64,000 nucleotides of DNA. Source: JAWVFM01 sp963823245 (lineage in GTDB: Bacteria > Actinomycetota > Thermoleophilia > Solirubrobacterales > 70-9). Below the pieces are notes generated by a model. The model searched no databases, was not told the DNA's origin, and saw only the letters and a program-made list of their open reading frames with translations. The stretch lies in assembly GCA_963823245.1 (NCBI GenBank), contig CAWGKQ010000009.1, forward strand, positions 1-64,000, in the 5' to 3' direction. Shown here in pieces: positions 35,019 through 44,777 of this stretch (the stretch's first letter is position 1; each line of letters opens with the position of its first letter). The position numbers were made by a program, and so were the translations under genes.

Positions 35019-36455
35019 GTGACGCTCGAGTTTGAGTCGGAGGAAACGCCGCGCCGGGCGTGGGTCGCCCGCGTTATGAGCGCAATCGGGCTTCTGCTCG
35101 GGTGCGCGCTCGTTGCGTTCGTCCTGTTCGGCGGCTCGGGCGGCCACACGTATCACCTGCTGTTCGAGAACGCCGGCCAGATCGTCACCGGGAACCAGGT
35201 GGCTGTGGCCGGCCAGCCGATCGGCTCGGTCGACGACGTCGGCCTCAGCGACGACGGCGCCGCCGAGGTGACGATCTCGGTCGACAAGCCGTTTCACGAG
35301 GGGACCGTGGCCGTCATCCGCGCCACCTCGCTGACGGGGGTCGCGAACCGCTACGTGGCGATCACGCCCGGGCCGGGCGACGCGCCGCTCCTGGCCGACG
35401 GAGCGACGCTGAACGGCGCCCACACGACCTCCCCGGTCGATCTCGATCAGCTCTTCAACACGTTCCAGCCGCGGACGCGCCGGGCCCTCAGCAACGTGAT
35501 CCAGGGCTCGGCGGCGATCTACGACGGCAACACGGAGGGCGCGCGGAGCACCTACAAGTACCTCGCGCCGTCGCTGGAGGCGAGCGAGCGCGTCTTCGCC
35601 GAGCTCAATCGCGACAGCTACGCATTCAGCCAGTTCCTCGTCCAGGGCTCTCGCACGCTGAAGGACATCGCCGCGCGTCGCTCCGACCTGTCCGCCCTGA
35701 CCGCGAACGCGAACCAGGCGCTGGGGGCGATCGCGAGCCAGGGTGGAGCGCTCGACCGGTCCCTCGTCGCCGCGCCGCCCACCCTTCGTCAGGCGAACAC
35801 CACCTTCGTCAACCTCCGGGCAGCTCTCGACGACCTGACCCCGGTCGTCAACGAGGCGAAGCCGGCGACAAAGGACCTCGCGCCCTTCTTGCGCAAGCTG
35901 CGCGTGGTCTCGGAACGCGCGGTCCCAGTCGTCCACCGCCTGCGGTTCGCGATTTCCAGGCACGGAAGGGCGAACGACCTCACCGACCTGCTGCGGGAAT
36001 TGCCTCGAGCGGAGGGCGCTGCGAGCAAGAACCTCCCGCGCGCCGTCAAGGCGCTCGACGCCTCCCAGCCGACGATCCAGCTCATCCGGCCCTACGCGCC
36101 AGACCTCGTGGGCTTCGTCTCCAAGTTCGGCCAGGTCTCCTCCTACTACGACGCCAATGGCCACTACGCCCGAGTCTCGACCGCCGAGGCGAACCTCTTC
36201 CACTACTGCACGGCGGGTGACTCGAACCCCCGCTGCGTGAGCGCGGGCGGGCCCTACGCCACCGGCCAGCTGGCACCGATCCCGCCGTCTCAGCAGTTCA
36301 ACGGCCTCGAACGCGGCCCGTTCGCGCGGTGCCCGGGCGGTGCAACCCAGCCAATCGCAGGGTCGAACCCGTTCACCGACGAAGGCAACCTCCTCTCGGG
36401 CGGGCAGGCGCCGAATCCGAAATGCAGCACGGCCGCGGTGCCGCCGGGGCCATGA
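35019..36455 (+). CDS. Mce/MlaD family protein, first of six
   Basis: This is an exported lipid-binding protein of about 479 residues and the first of a six-gene run. An N-terminal anchor (SAIGLLLGCALVAFVLFGG) is followed by the MlaD domain (YHLLFENAGQIVTGNQVAVA; GQPIGSVDDVGL; PGPGDAPLLADGATL) and a long helical region that in Mce proteins builds a periplasm-spanning tunnel. The C-terminal tail is Cys-containing (HYCTAGDSNPRC). GTG 35019 was chosen for the GGAGCGAGGAG upstream; the frame is open 72 bases further. No YrbE permease gene precedes it; adhE does. Confidence 0.88.
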   Translation: MTLEFESEETPRRAWVARVMSAIGLLLGCALVAFVLFGGSGGHTYHLLFENAGQIVTGNQVAVAGQPIGSVDDVGLSDDGAAEVTISVDKPFHEGTVAVIRATSLTGVANRYVAITPGPGDAPLLADGATLNGAHTTSPVDLDQLFNTFQPRTRRALSNVIQGSAAIYDGNTEGARSTYKYLAPSLEASERVFAELNRDSYAFSQFLVQGSRTLKDIAARRSDLSALTANANQALGAIASQGGALDRSLVAAPPTLRQANTTFVNLRAALDDLTPVVNEAKPATKDLAPFLRKLRVVSERAVPVVHRLRFAISRHGRANDLTDLLRELPRAEGAASKNLPRAVKALDASQPTIQLIRPYAPDLVGFVSKFGQVSSYYDANGHYARVSTAEANLFHYCTAGDSNPRCVSAGGPYATGQLAPIPPSQQFNGLERGPFARCPGGATQPIAGSNPFTDEGNLLSGGQAPNPKCSTAAVPPGP

Positions 36456-37975
36456 GACGGATCGTCGTCACCGCCGGCCTGCTCACCGCCGTCGGGCTGC
36501 TCCTTCTCAGCCGGACGGCGAGCGGGAGCGGGGACTACCTGGTCCGGGCCATCTTCGACAACGGCGGCTTCCTCGTCCCCGGCGAGGACGTGCGGGTCGC
36601 CGGCGCCAACGTGGGCACGGTGAGCTCGGTGAACGTGACGAGACCGGGCGAGCCGGCTCGCCGCGACGGAAGCCCCGATCCCGGCAAGGCGGTGGTCGTC
36701 ATGCAGATCACGAATCCCGGTGTCCAGGACTTCCTCCGGGACGCCGGCTGCCTGATCCGGCCGCAGTCGCTGCTCGGCGAGAAGTACGTCGACTGCCAGC
36801 CGACGCAGCCGCGGGCCCCGGGCGACCCGCCGCCGCCGCCTCTCGAGGTGATTCCGAACGGCGAGCCCGGAGCCGGCGAGCGGTTCCTGCCGCTGGAGAA
36901 CAACGGCAAGGAGGTTGACCTCGACCTCGTCAACAACATCATGCGCGAGCCGTTTCCGGACCGCTTCCGGCTGATCCTGAACGACCTCGGCGCCGGCCTG
37001 GCCGCGAGGGGCCCGACGCTCGACGCGATCGTCAAGCGGGCCGATCCGGCGCTCCGGCAGACCGACCGCGTCCTGGCGGTCATCGCGCGCCAGCGGCACG
37101 CGCTGAGCCGGCTCGCGGCTGACTCCTCCGCGGTGCTGACGCCGCTCGCGCGCGCGCGGCAGCACGTCGCGAGCTTCATCAACGGCGCCAACACGACGGC
37201 CCAGGCCGCCGCCGAGCGCCGGCCGGCCCTCGAGGCCGGCCTCAGGGACCTGCCGTCGGCCCTGCGCGAGCTCCACCTGACCGCGGCGAAGCTCCGGTCG
37301 TTCTCGTCCGAGGCGACCCCTCTGTTCTCTCAGCTTCGCGCCGGCGCTCCCGCGATCACGCGCGCGACCGAGGCGCTCGGGCCGTTCGCCCATGCCGCGA
37401 CGCCGGCGCTGACGACGCTCGGAACGGCGACGAAGCTGGCGCGGAAGCCGCTCGTGAGCTCCGACCCGATCCTGGTGAAGCTTCGCGACCTGTCCAGGAA
37501 GGCCGCGCCGGGCGCCGGCAGCCTCAACCACCTGCTCGCGAGCCTCCGCAAGACCGGCGGCTACCGGCTGCTGACGGAGTTCATCTTCAACACGGTCGGC
37601 TCGATCAACGGCTATGACAGCTTCGGCCACTTCCTGCGCGCCGGGCTCCAGGTGACCAGCTGCACGACCCTGGTCTCAACGCCGCTTCCCAGTTGCCAGG
37701 CGAACTTCGCCGCGAGCAAGGCGGCGGCCGCCGCCGCCGTGGCACCGAGCCCAGTCACGAGCGGCAAGACGAAGGCGCCCGGCGTCGGAGCGCAGGCGAG
37801 CGTGAGCCCGGTCGGCGCGCGCCGGCAGCCTCGCGACGCACTCGGCCAGACCGGAACCAGCGCCACCGCCGCTCCGAGCGGCCGGGGGACGTTGCCGCGG
37901 CGCGTCTCGCCGGCCGCCCTCAACGACCTGTTCGACGCCGTGATCGGGGCAAACGGTCGGGGGACGAGGCCATGA
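36452..37975 (+). CDS. Mce/MlaD family protein, second of six
   Basis: This 507-residue protein starts at ATG 36452, overlapping the previous stop as ATGA. The anchor helix is VVTAGLLTAVGLLLLS. The MlaD domain contains VPGEDVRVAGANVGTVSSV and RPQSLLGEKYVDCQP. A Pro-rich insert (PGDPPPPPLEVIP) follows, then helical tunnel sequence. The C-terminal 90 residues are Ala- and Ser-rich and low in complexity (SKAAAAAAVAPSPVTSGK), probably disordered. The frame is clean. Confidence 0.9.
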   Translation: MRRIVVTAGLLTAVGLLLLSRTASGSGDYLVRAIFDNGGFLVPGEDVRVAGANVGTVSSVNVTRPGEPARRDGSPDPGKAVVVMQITNPGVQDFLRDAGCLIRPQSLLGEKYVDCQPTQPRAPGDPPPPPLEVIPNGEPGAGERFLPLENNGKEVDLDLVNNIMREPFPDRFRLILNDLGAGLAARGPTLDAIVKRADPALRQTDRVLAVIARQRHALSRLAADSSAVLTPLARARQHVASFINGANTTAQAAAERRPALEAGLRDLPSALRELHLTAAKLRSFSSEATPLFSQLRAGAPAITRATEALGPFAHAATPALTTLGTATKLARKPLVSSDPILVKLRDLSRKAAPGAGSLNHLLASLRKTGGYRLLTEFIFNTVGSINGYDSFGHFLRAGLQVTSCTTLVSTPLPSCQANFAASKAAAAAAVAPSPVTSGKTKAPGVGAQASVSPVGARRQPRDALGQTGTSATAAPSGRGTLPRRVSPAALNDLFDAVIGANGRGTRP

Positions 37976-39372
37976 ACCGACGGCATCAGGGCCCCGTCGC
38001 CTCGCATCCCGCCATCGTCGGCGCCACGACGGTCCTCGTCATGCTGCTCGCAATCTTCGTCGCGTACAACGCCAACCGCGGGCTGCCGTTTGTCTCCACC
38101 TACAACGTCTCGGTCGAGGTTCCCAACGCGGCGGCCCTGGTCGCCGGGAACGACGTGCGGGTCGCCGGCATCCGGGTCGGCTTCATCAAGTCGATCGAGC
38201 CGACGCAGGACCCGCGAAGCGGCGCCGTCCACGCGAAGCTCGACCTCCAGCTCGACAAGACCGTCGAGCCCTTGCCCATCGACTCGACGGTGGTGGTGCG
38301 CTCGAGATCCGCGCTCGGCCTCAAATACCTCTCGATCACCCCGGGGAGCTCCAGGCGCGGCTACCCAGCCGGCTCGACGCTCCCGCTCGCGGCCGCGCGC
38401 CCACATCCGGTCGAGCTCGACCAGGTGCTGAACACGTTCGACCCGGCCACGAGGCACGCGATTCGGCAGAACCTGATCGCGTTCGGCGAGGCCCTCGCGG
38501 GGCGCGGGCCGGCTTTGAACTCCGCCCTCGGCCGCCTTCAGCCGCTGCTCAACCGGCTCGAGCCCGTCGCCCGCAACCTCGCCTCCCCGAGGACCGGCCT
38601 GGCGCGGTTCATTCGGGCAACGGGCGCCGCGGCCGCCGAGGTCGCCCCGGTCGCCGAGACACAGGCGCACCTGTTCGTCGTCCTCGACACGACGTTCGGC
38701 GCCCTGGCGTCGGTCGCGCGTCCGTTCATCCAGGAGACGATCTCCGAGACGCCGCCCACGCTCGAGGCCCTCATCCGCAACGGCCCGAGGATTCGCGCCT
38801 TCCTCGGGCACACGACGGCGCTGGTCACGGACCTGCGCCCGGGTGTGCGTTCCCTCACAGCCAACGCCCCGGCAATCGCCTCCGCGTTCGAGACCGGGGC
38901 CCGGGTCCTGCCGGACGCGCCGGCCTTGAACGCGCAGCTCGCGCCCACGACCAGGTCTCTCGCGGCGTTCGCCCACGACCGCGGGGTCAATGGGGGGATC
39001 GATCGTTCGACCCAGCTCTTCGGCTTCCTGACGCCGACGCTCGGCTTCGTGACCCCCGCCCAGTCGGTGTGCAACTACGCCACTCTGCTCCTGCGCAACG
39101 GGTCGAGCCTGCTCAGCATCGGCGACGGGATCGGGACCACCCAGCGCTTCCTCGTGATGTCGGCCGGTGACGGCCCGAACAGCGAGAACAGCCCCTCGTC
39201 GGGACCCGCCCACGGCGGCACCGAGGCGAACTTCCTGCACTCGAACCCGTACCCGTACACCGCGTCCCCGGGCCAGCCCCACGTGTGCGCCGCCGGGAAC
39301 GAGAAGTACATCCCAGGCCGCGTCGTGGTCGGAAACCCGCCGCTCCTGGCCACCCGGACGGGAGCGCCGTGA
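37972..39372 (+). CDS. Mce/MlaD family protein, third of six
   Basis: This 466-residue protein starts at ATG 37972 (ATGA overlap). The anchor is VGATTVLVMLLAIFVAY. The MlaD domain reads YNVSVEVPNAAALVAGNDVR, then VAGIRVGFIKSI and SALGLKYLSITPGSS. A helical stretch with repeated leucine and alanine spacing follows. The C-terminal region (NSENSPSSGPAHGGTEANFL; GQPHVCAAGNEKYIPGR) resembles the globular caps of other actinobacterial Mce proteins. The frame is clean. Confidence 0.9.
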   Translation: MNRRHQGPVASHPAIVGATTVLVMLLAIFVAYNANRGLPFVSTYNVSVEVPNAAALVAGNDVRVAGIRVGFIKSIEPTQDPRSGAVHAKLDLQLDKTVEPLPIDSTVVVRSRSALGLKYLSITPGSSRRGYPAGSTLPLAAARPHPVELDQVLNTFDPATRHAIRQNLIAFGEALAGRGPALNSALGRLQPLLNRLEPVARNLASPRTGLARFIRATGAAAAEVAPVAETQAHLFVVLDTTFGALASVARPFIQETISETPPTLEALIRNGPRIRAFLGHTTALVTDLRPGVRSLTANAPAIASAFETGARVLPDAPALNAQLAPTTRSLAAFAHDRGVNGGIDRSTQLFGFLTPTLGFVTPAQSVCNYATLLLRNGSSLLSIGDGIGTTQRFLVMSAGDGPNSENSPSSGPAHGGTEANFLHSNPYPYTASPGQPHVCAAGNEKYIPGRVVVGNPPLLATRTGAP

Positions 39373-40921
39373 GCCCGCTGCGCAGAAGGGCCCGCGAGGG
39401 GAAACCTCGCAAGAGCGGCCCGGAGGTCGACGAGCGCGTTTTCGGGCGCGACTACCACGGCCCGAGCCCGGCGAAGATCGGCCTCGTGGTGGCGGCCCTG
39501 CTCGCGGTGGCCATGTACCTCGCGTTCACGAAGCACATCCCGTTCACCAGCCCCGGGTACCAGCTGCACGCGACGTTCGAGAACGTTGGGCCGCTGAAGC
39601 CCAAGTCGCCGGTGCGGATCGCCGGCGTCACCGTGGGGCAGGTCACGGGGGTCTCCTCGCACGGCCGCCTCGCCGAGGCCACGTTCACGGTCTCCGACTC
39701 GGGCCGGCCGATCCGCAGCGACGCAACGATCACGATCCGCCCGCGCCTGTTCCTGGAGGGCAACCTGTTCCTCGATCTCAGCCCCGGAAGCCCGAGCGCG
39801 CCGGAGCTGCGCGAGCGGCGCGACGATCCCGGTCACGCAGACCGCCACCGCCGTGCAGCTCGACCAGGTGCTGACGGCGCTGCAGCAGGACACCAGGACC
39901 AGCCTGCAGCGGGCGCTGGCCGGACTCGGCACCGCGCTCAACCAGCAGCCGACCGCCGCCCAGGACGCCGCCCAGAACCCCGAGGTCAGGGGGTTGACCG
40001 GCGGCCAGGCGCTCAATCGAGCCTTCCGCTACGGCGGGAAGGCGGGCCGCACGTCGGCGATCGTCAACGAGGCGCTGCTCGGCTCAGCGTCCGCACGACC
40101 TGTCGACGCTCGTCCGCGCAACGCGGGACGTCTTCACCAAGCTCGCGTCGACCGACGGGTCGCTGAGCGACCTGATCACGAACCTCAACATCACCGCGGG
40201 CGCCCTCGCCTCGCAGTCGGCCAACCTGTCTGCCTCGATCCACGAGCTCGCACCGACGCTCGTAGAGGCGCGCCCCGCCCTCCTGCACCTGAGCGACGCG
40301 CTGCGGCCGCTGCGCGCGCTGGCGGTCGAGCTGCAGCCCGGAATCAGCGAGCTCCCGGCGACGATCCGAGCCGGCTCTCCGTGGCTCGTGCAAACGCGCA
40401 AGCTCCTGCGGGGCGACGAGCTCGGCGGCGACTCGAAGCTGCTCGTCCACGCCGCTCCGAGCCTCGCCGGGGCCACGCACGGGTCCTTGCGGCTCCTCTC
40501 GCAGGCGGGGCTGACCAGCCGCTGCGTGTCCCATAACCTGATCCCGCTCGGCAACGAGGTGGTCAACGGGGCCGGTGGCGCCTATCCGTTCGCGACCGGG
40601 CAGCCCAACTCGCGCGAGTTCCTCTATGGCGTCACCCAGCTCGCGGGCGAGAGCCAGGGCTTCGACGGCAACGGCTCCTACGTGCGCTTCCAGGCGGGCG
40701 GCGGCCCGCAGACGGTGAGGATGGCGAACCCGGGCGGGGGCTTACAGAACACCTCCCTGTGGGGACACAACATCGCGGCCCCGCTGGGGACCCGGCCGCG
40801 GCTGCCCGCGTCGGGGATGCCGCCGTTCCGGATGGACCTCCCGTGCTACACGCAGGACGTACCTGACCTGAACGGCCCCGCGGGGGCGGTCGCATCGCCC
40901 GACCCGAGGGCGTACCCATGA
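39369..40921 (+). CDS. Mce/MlaD family protein, fourth of six (two frameshifts)
   Basis: The GTG at 39369 overlaps the previous stop (GTGA). The anchor is KIGLVVAALLAVAMYLAF and the MlaD domain includes HATFENVGPLKPKSPVRIAG and VTVGQVTGVSSHG. Frame shifts near 39818 (between PELRE and ATIPVTQTATAVQLDQV) and near 40081 (between NEALLG and HDLSTLVRATRD) split the gene. The C-terminal half (PYAFATG-like YPFATGQPNSREFLYGV; FRMDLPCYTQDVP) is intact. The corrected size is about 517 residues. The surrounding mce frames are clean, so errors are likely. Confidence 0.87.
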
Positions 40922-42243
40922 GGCGCGCGGTCCGCAAACACACGCGCGACTTCGCGGCGATCATGATCGTCGTCGTTCTCGGCCTCGCGACGGCGGTGAC
41001 CATCCTCTCGCAGCAGTCCGCGAGCTTCCCCTCCTGGGTGCCGATCCTCGGGTCGGAGCACTTCGAGCTCAAGGGGCGGTTCAGCTCGGCGCAGGCCGTG
41101 ACTCCCGGGCAGGGCCAGGAGGTCACGATCGCGGGGATCAAGGTCGGCACCGTCGCCGGCGTCGGCCTCGACAACGGCACCGCGGTGGTCACGATGGACA
41201 TCGAGCCCGACTTCGCGTCGCTCATCCATCCCGACGCCACGTTGCTCCTGCGGCCACGCACCGGCCTTCAGGACATGACGGTCGAGATCGACCCCGGCAG
41301 GGGCGGGGGGCCGGTCAAGGAGGGATCGACCATCCCGCTGAACCAGACGGCGCCGAACGTGCAGCCGGACCAGATCCTCGCCTCGGTCGACGCGGACACC
41401 CGCGCCTACCTCCAGCTCCTCCTGCAGGCCGCGGGTCAGGGCCTGGGCGGAAACGGCGCCAAGCTGGCGGCTGGGCTGAAGCGCTTCGCGCCGACGGGTC
41501 GCTATCTCGCCGAGATCGGCGGTGCCCTGGCCAAGCGCCGCAAGGACATCGCTCGCGTCGTGACGAGCCTCGCCCGCCTCAGCGAGGCGCTCGGGAGAAG
41601 CGACACCCAGCTGGCGGGCTTCGTTCGCTCATCGAACGACACTCTCGGCGCCTTCGCGAGCCAGCAGGCCTCGCTCCGAGCCGCCATCCAGGAGCTCCCG
41701 GGAGCTCTTCGCGAGACCCGCCTGGCGCTGGCCAGCGGCAACCAGCTCTCCCTTCAGCTCGGGCCGGCGTCGCGGCGGCTGATCCCCGCCGCGCAGGCGC
41801 TGGCGCCCGCTCTACGCGAGACTCGCCCGCTGTTCCGCGAGACGGTTGGGCCGATCGAGCACGAGATCCGTCCCTTCGCGCGCGCAGCTCGCAAGCCGCT
41901 GCGGCACATCGACCAGGCGTCGAAGCCGCTCGAGCAAACGGTGACGAGGCTCGGGAGCGGCCTCCACAACCTGAACCTGGGTCTCAATGCCCTCGCCTAC
42001 AACCCGGCCGGCTCGGCCCAGGAGGGCTACCTGTTCTGGCTCGGGTGGCTGAACCACGACACCAACGCGCTCTTCGCCACCCAGGACGCGGGCGGGCCGC
42101 TGCGCCACGGGCTCGTTCTTCTGAGCTGCAGCACGGCGCTCGGCGCCGAGGCGGTGGCGGCGGGCGATCCCGTCGTCAAGACCCTCCAGCAGCTCTCGAA
42201 CATCCCATCGAGCTCCGAGATCACGACGGACGGCGGCTGCTGA
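40918..42243 (+). CDS. Mce/MlaD family protein, fifth of six
   Basis: This 441-residue protein starts at ATG 40918 (ATGA overlap). The anchor is AIMIVVVLGLATAVTIL. The MlaD domain contains ELKGRFSSAQAVTPGQGQEV, TIAGIKVGTVAGVGL and LRPRTGLQDMTVEIDPG. It has no lipobox, although the fifth gene of mycobacterial mce operons usually encodes a lipoprotein. A helical region follows, ending in a short tail (VLLSCSTALGAEA; SSSEITTDGGC). Confidence 0.9.
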   Translation: MRRAVRKHTRDFAAIMIVVVLGLATAVTILSQQSASFPSWVPILGSEHFELKGRFSSAQAVTPGQGQEVTIAGIKVGTVAGVGLDNGTAVVTMDIEPDFASLIHPDATLLLRPRTGLQDMTVEIDPGRGGGPVKEGSTIPLNQTAPNVQPDQILASVDADTRAYLQLLLQAAGQGLGGNGAKLAAGLKRFAPTGRYLAEIGGALAKRRKDIARVVTSLARLSEALGRSDTQLAGFVRSSNDTLGAFASQQASLRAAIQELPGALRETRLALASGNQLSLQLGPASRRLIPAAQALAPALRETRPLFRETVGPIEHEIRPFARAARKPLRHIDQASKPLEQTVTRLGSGLHNLNLGLNALAYNPAGSAQEGYLFWLGWLNHDTNALFATQDAGGPLRHGLVLLSCSTALGAEAVAAGDPVVKTLQQLSNIPSSSEITTDGGC

Positions 42244-43814
42244 TGGCGACCCGCCCGCCCACCATCGCGCGGATTCTCATCGTCGTCGGCTTCGTCCTCT
42301 CGTGCTTCGGCCTCTTCCTGTTCCTCTGGGTCGCCTTCGGCGGCCCGATTCCGCTGCAGGCCGAGGGCTACCGGTTCACGGTTCCGTTCAAGGAGTCCAA
42401 CCAGCTCGCCACCGAGTCCGACGTGCGGATATCCGGGGTGTCGGTCGGCAAGGTGAAGTCGATCAACCTGACGCCGAGTGGCCTCGCCGACGCCACGATC
42501 CAGATCGACAGCCGCTTCGCGCCGATCCCGGCGAACACGCGGGCGATTCTGCGCCAAAAGACGCTGCTCGGCGAGACGTACGTCGAGCTGACGCCGGGGA
42601 ACCGCGACGGTCCCGGCCTGCCCGAGGGCGGCGCGCTGCCGGTCGCCAACGTCTCCCAGGCGGTCCAGCTCGACGAGGTCCTGCGGACCTTCAACCCCCG
42701 GACGAGGCAGGCGTTCAGGGCCTGGATGCAGGGCGCCGCGGCTGCGCTTCACGGACGGGGGCCGGACCTGTCGGCGGCGATCGCCGAGCTCGATCCGTTC
42801 GCGGAGCAGGCGAACGGCGTCCTCCGGGTCCTCGACAGCCAGCACATCGCCGTGCGCGAGCTGATCCGAAACGGCGGCGAGGTCTTCCAGGCGCTCTCGG
42901 AGCGCACCGGACAGCTGCGTGGCCTGATCGAGAACGGGAACGCGGTCTTCCAGGTCTTCGCCAGGCGAAACGCCGAGCTCAGGCAGATCTTCGAGATCCT
43001 GCCCACGTTCCAGCGCGAGTCGCGGCTGACCATCAATCGCCTGAACGGCTTTGCGATCAATACCGACCCGCTCGTGCAGCAGCTGCGGCCGGCGGCCCGT
43101 CAACTCAGCCCGACCCTGATCGCGGCAGGGAAGCTCGCTCCCGACCTGAGGCGCTTTCTCAGCTCGCTTCGCGGCACGATCGCAGCGTCCGGGACCGGCT
43201 TCCCGGCGCTTCGCAGGCTGCTCGACGACGATCTCCCGCCGCTTCTCTCGCGGCTCGGTGTCTCGGTGGGTGGCCGGACCGCCTTCCTGGCCGAGCTGAA
43301 CCCGCTCGTCGAGGTGCTGCACAACTACCGCCACGAGATCACCGCGCTCCTCGCCAACTCCGCGGCCGCCACGAATTACACCCAGCCGGCGCCGGAGCGC
43401 GGGTTCAAGTCGGTTCACATCCTGCGAACGACGAGCCCCCTCAACCCGCAGTCGCTGGCCACGTTCTCGCAGCGCTTGACGCCCGACCGCGCGAACCCGT
43501 ACTTCAAGCCGCTCGGCTACGAGAACCTCACGAGCGGCCTCGAGACGTTTGCGAACACCCCGTGCTCGGCCGGGGCCACCGCAGCGCTTCCGGCCGCGGC
43601 GACGGTCGCGAACGACCCCAACTTCAACGTTCGCACGGGCGGCAACGTCACCGACGCCACGGACCTCTTCAAGCGATTGAGGTTCTACGCGTTCGCCGAC
43701 GTGAGCACGACCAACCGCGTTCCGGCACCGCCCTGCCGCAAGCAGGGCCCGTTCGGGTCGATCGGCACCTCGCCCCAGAGCCATCCGTATCTGCAGGTTC
43801 GAAGCGCGCCGTGA
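42243..43814 (+). CDS. Mce/MlaD family protein, sixth of six
   Basis: This 523-residue protein has ATG 42243 overlapping the previous stop by one base. The anchor is ARILIVVGFVLSCFGLFLFL. The MlaD domain contains YRFTVPFKESNQLATESDVR, ISGVSVGKVKSI and LRQKTLLGETYVELTPGN. A long helical region and a C-terminal cap (TSGLETFANTPCSAG; RVPAPPCRKQGPFGS) follow. It closes the operon; the next gene starts 168 bases later with its own ribosome site. Confidence 0.9.
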   Translation: MATRPPTIARILIVVGFVLSCFGLFLFLWVAFGGPIPLQAEGYRFTVPFKESNQLATESDVRISGVSVGKVKSINLTPSGLADATIQIDSRFAPIPANTRAILRQKTLLGETYVELTPGNRDGPGLPEGGALPVANVSQAVQLDEVLRTFNPRTRQAFRAWMQGAAAALHGRGPDLSAAIAELDPFAEQANGVLRVLDSQHIAVRELIRNGGEVFQALSERTGQLRGLIENGNAVFQVFARRNAELRQIFEILPTFQRESRLTINRLNGFAINTDPLVQQLRPAARQLSPTLIAAGKLAPDLRRFLSSLRGTIAASGTGFPALRRLLDDDLPPLLSRLGVSVGGRTAFLAELNPLVEVLHNYRHEITALLANSAAATNYTQPAPERGFKSVHILRTTSPLNPQSLATFSQRLTPDRANPYFKPLGYENLTSGLETFANTPCSAGATAALPAAATVANDPNFNVRTGGNVTDATDLFKRLRFYAFADVSTTNRVPAPPCRKQGPFGSIGTSPQSHPYLQVRSAP

Positions 43815-43869
43815 CCCGCCTCGCCGCAGGGCAGTCCGTAGCTATCCGCAGCGATGTCTGCGGACTGAA

Positions 43870-43881
43870 CGGGATGTCCCG
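43870..43881. promoter_or_regulatory. Palindrome CGGGATGTCCCG after the mce operon
   Basis: This inverted repeat (CGGGA-TG-TCCCG) lies about 100 bases before the secreted protein gene at 43982. Its flank (TCCGTAG, TCCGCA, CGGAC) resembles the block before the first mce gene. It may be an operator or a weak hairpin terminator. Confidence 0.3.
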
Positions 43882-43981
43882 GAGCCGCATCGCGACCAGA
43901 ATGCGGCTTCAACGGTCAAATGGAATCGATCTGGCCGGTCGGCGGGAACGCGCGGGCTGACTGTGTCGAGGAGGAGGACAC

Positions 43982-44764
43982 ATGCGTAAGAGGGGACTCA
44001 CAGTCATCACCGCAGCCATCGCGGTCGGAGCGCTGGCCGCCGGGAGCGTCGTCTTCGCGGCCACCAACAACGTCTCGCACGCGAGCTTCAGCTTCGAGCC
44101 GAACAAGGTGCCGAAGAAGGAGTACAAGGCGGGCAAGATCACCGTCCACACCGACACCGTCTTCGCGAGCCCGGGCAGCAAGCCCGACGGTGGGTTCACG
44201 AAGCGGGTCCAGATCTACTTCGACAAGAACATCAAGTTCAACACCAAGGCGGCGAAGACCTGCGCCGGGGCCTTCTCCTCGAACACGACCATGGCGCTCG
44301 CAATGCAGCAGTGCGGCAAGGCGAAGATCGGCACGGGGCTCGCCTCGACGGCTCCACCATCGGACTTCCCGGGATGCGTGATCGCCTTCAACGGCGTGCC
44401 TGTGGGCAAGACTCCGACGATCGTGCTCTTCACGCGAGTGTCGTTCACGACCGGCGGCAAGGCCAACTGCTCGGATCCCGCGCACAACACCTCGGGCGCC
44501 ACGAGCGCGACGCTGATCGGCGTGCTGAGGCCCGCGAGCGGCCAGTTCGGGAAGCAGCTCGACGTGAACAACATCGATGGGCTCCCGTTGCCTCTCGATG
44601 ACTTCACCTCGACGATCAAGAAGGGTGACTACGTCAGCGCCCGCTGCAACTCCGGCGACAAGACGTGGCACGTGAAGACCGTGCACACCTACAGCGGTGG
44701 GCCGCCCTCGCCGCAGCCGCCGGTCACCGTCGCCGAGACGGAGAAATGCAAGGTGAAGGGCTAG
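43982..44764 (+). CDS. Secreted protein, unknown function
   Basis: This 260-residue exported protein has a signal peptide (LTVITAAIAVGALAAGSVVF, Ala-Ala end) and a beta-rich mature part with five or six Cys (KTCAGAF, MQQCGKAK, FPGCVIAF, ANCSDPA, SARCNSGD, EKCKVKG), likely disulfide-bonded. The ATG at 43982 has a strong ribosome site (GAGGAGGACAC). I do not recognise the family. Placed just after the Mce operon, it could be an associated exported factor, but it has its own upstream region. Confidence 0.75.
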   Translation: MRKRGLTVITAAIAVGALAAGSVVFAATNNVSHASFSFEPNKVPKKEYKAGKITVHTDTVFASPGSKPDGGFTKRVQIYFDKNIKFNTKAAKTCAGAFSSNTTMALAMQQCGKAKIGTGLASTAPPSDFPGCVIAFNGVPVGKTPTIVLFTRVSFTTGGKANCSDPAHNTSGATSATLIGVLRPASGQFGKQLDVNNIDGLPLPLDDFTSTIKKGDYVSARCNSGDKTWHVKTVHTYSGGPPSPQPPVTVAETEKCKVKG

Positions 44765-44777
44765 CGGGGAGCGGGCC

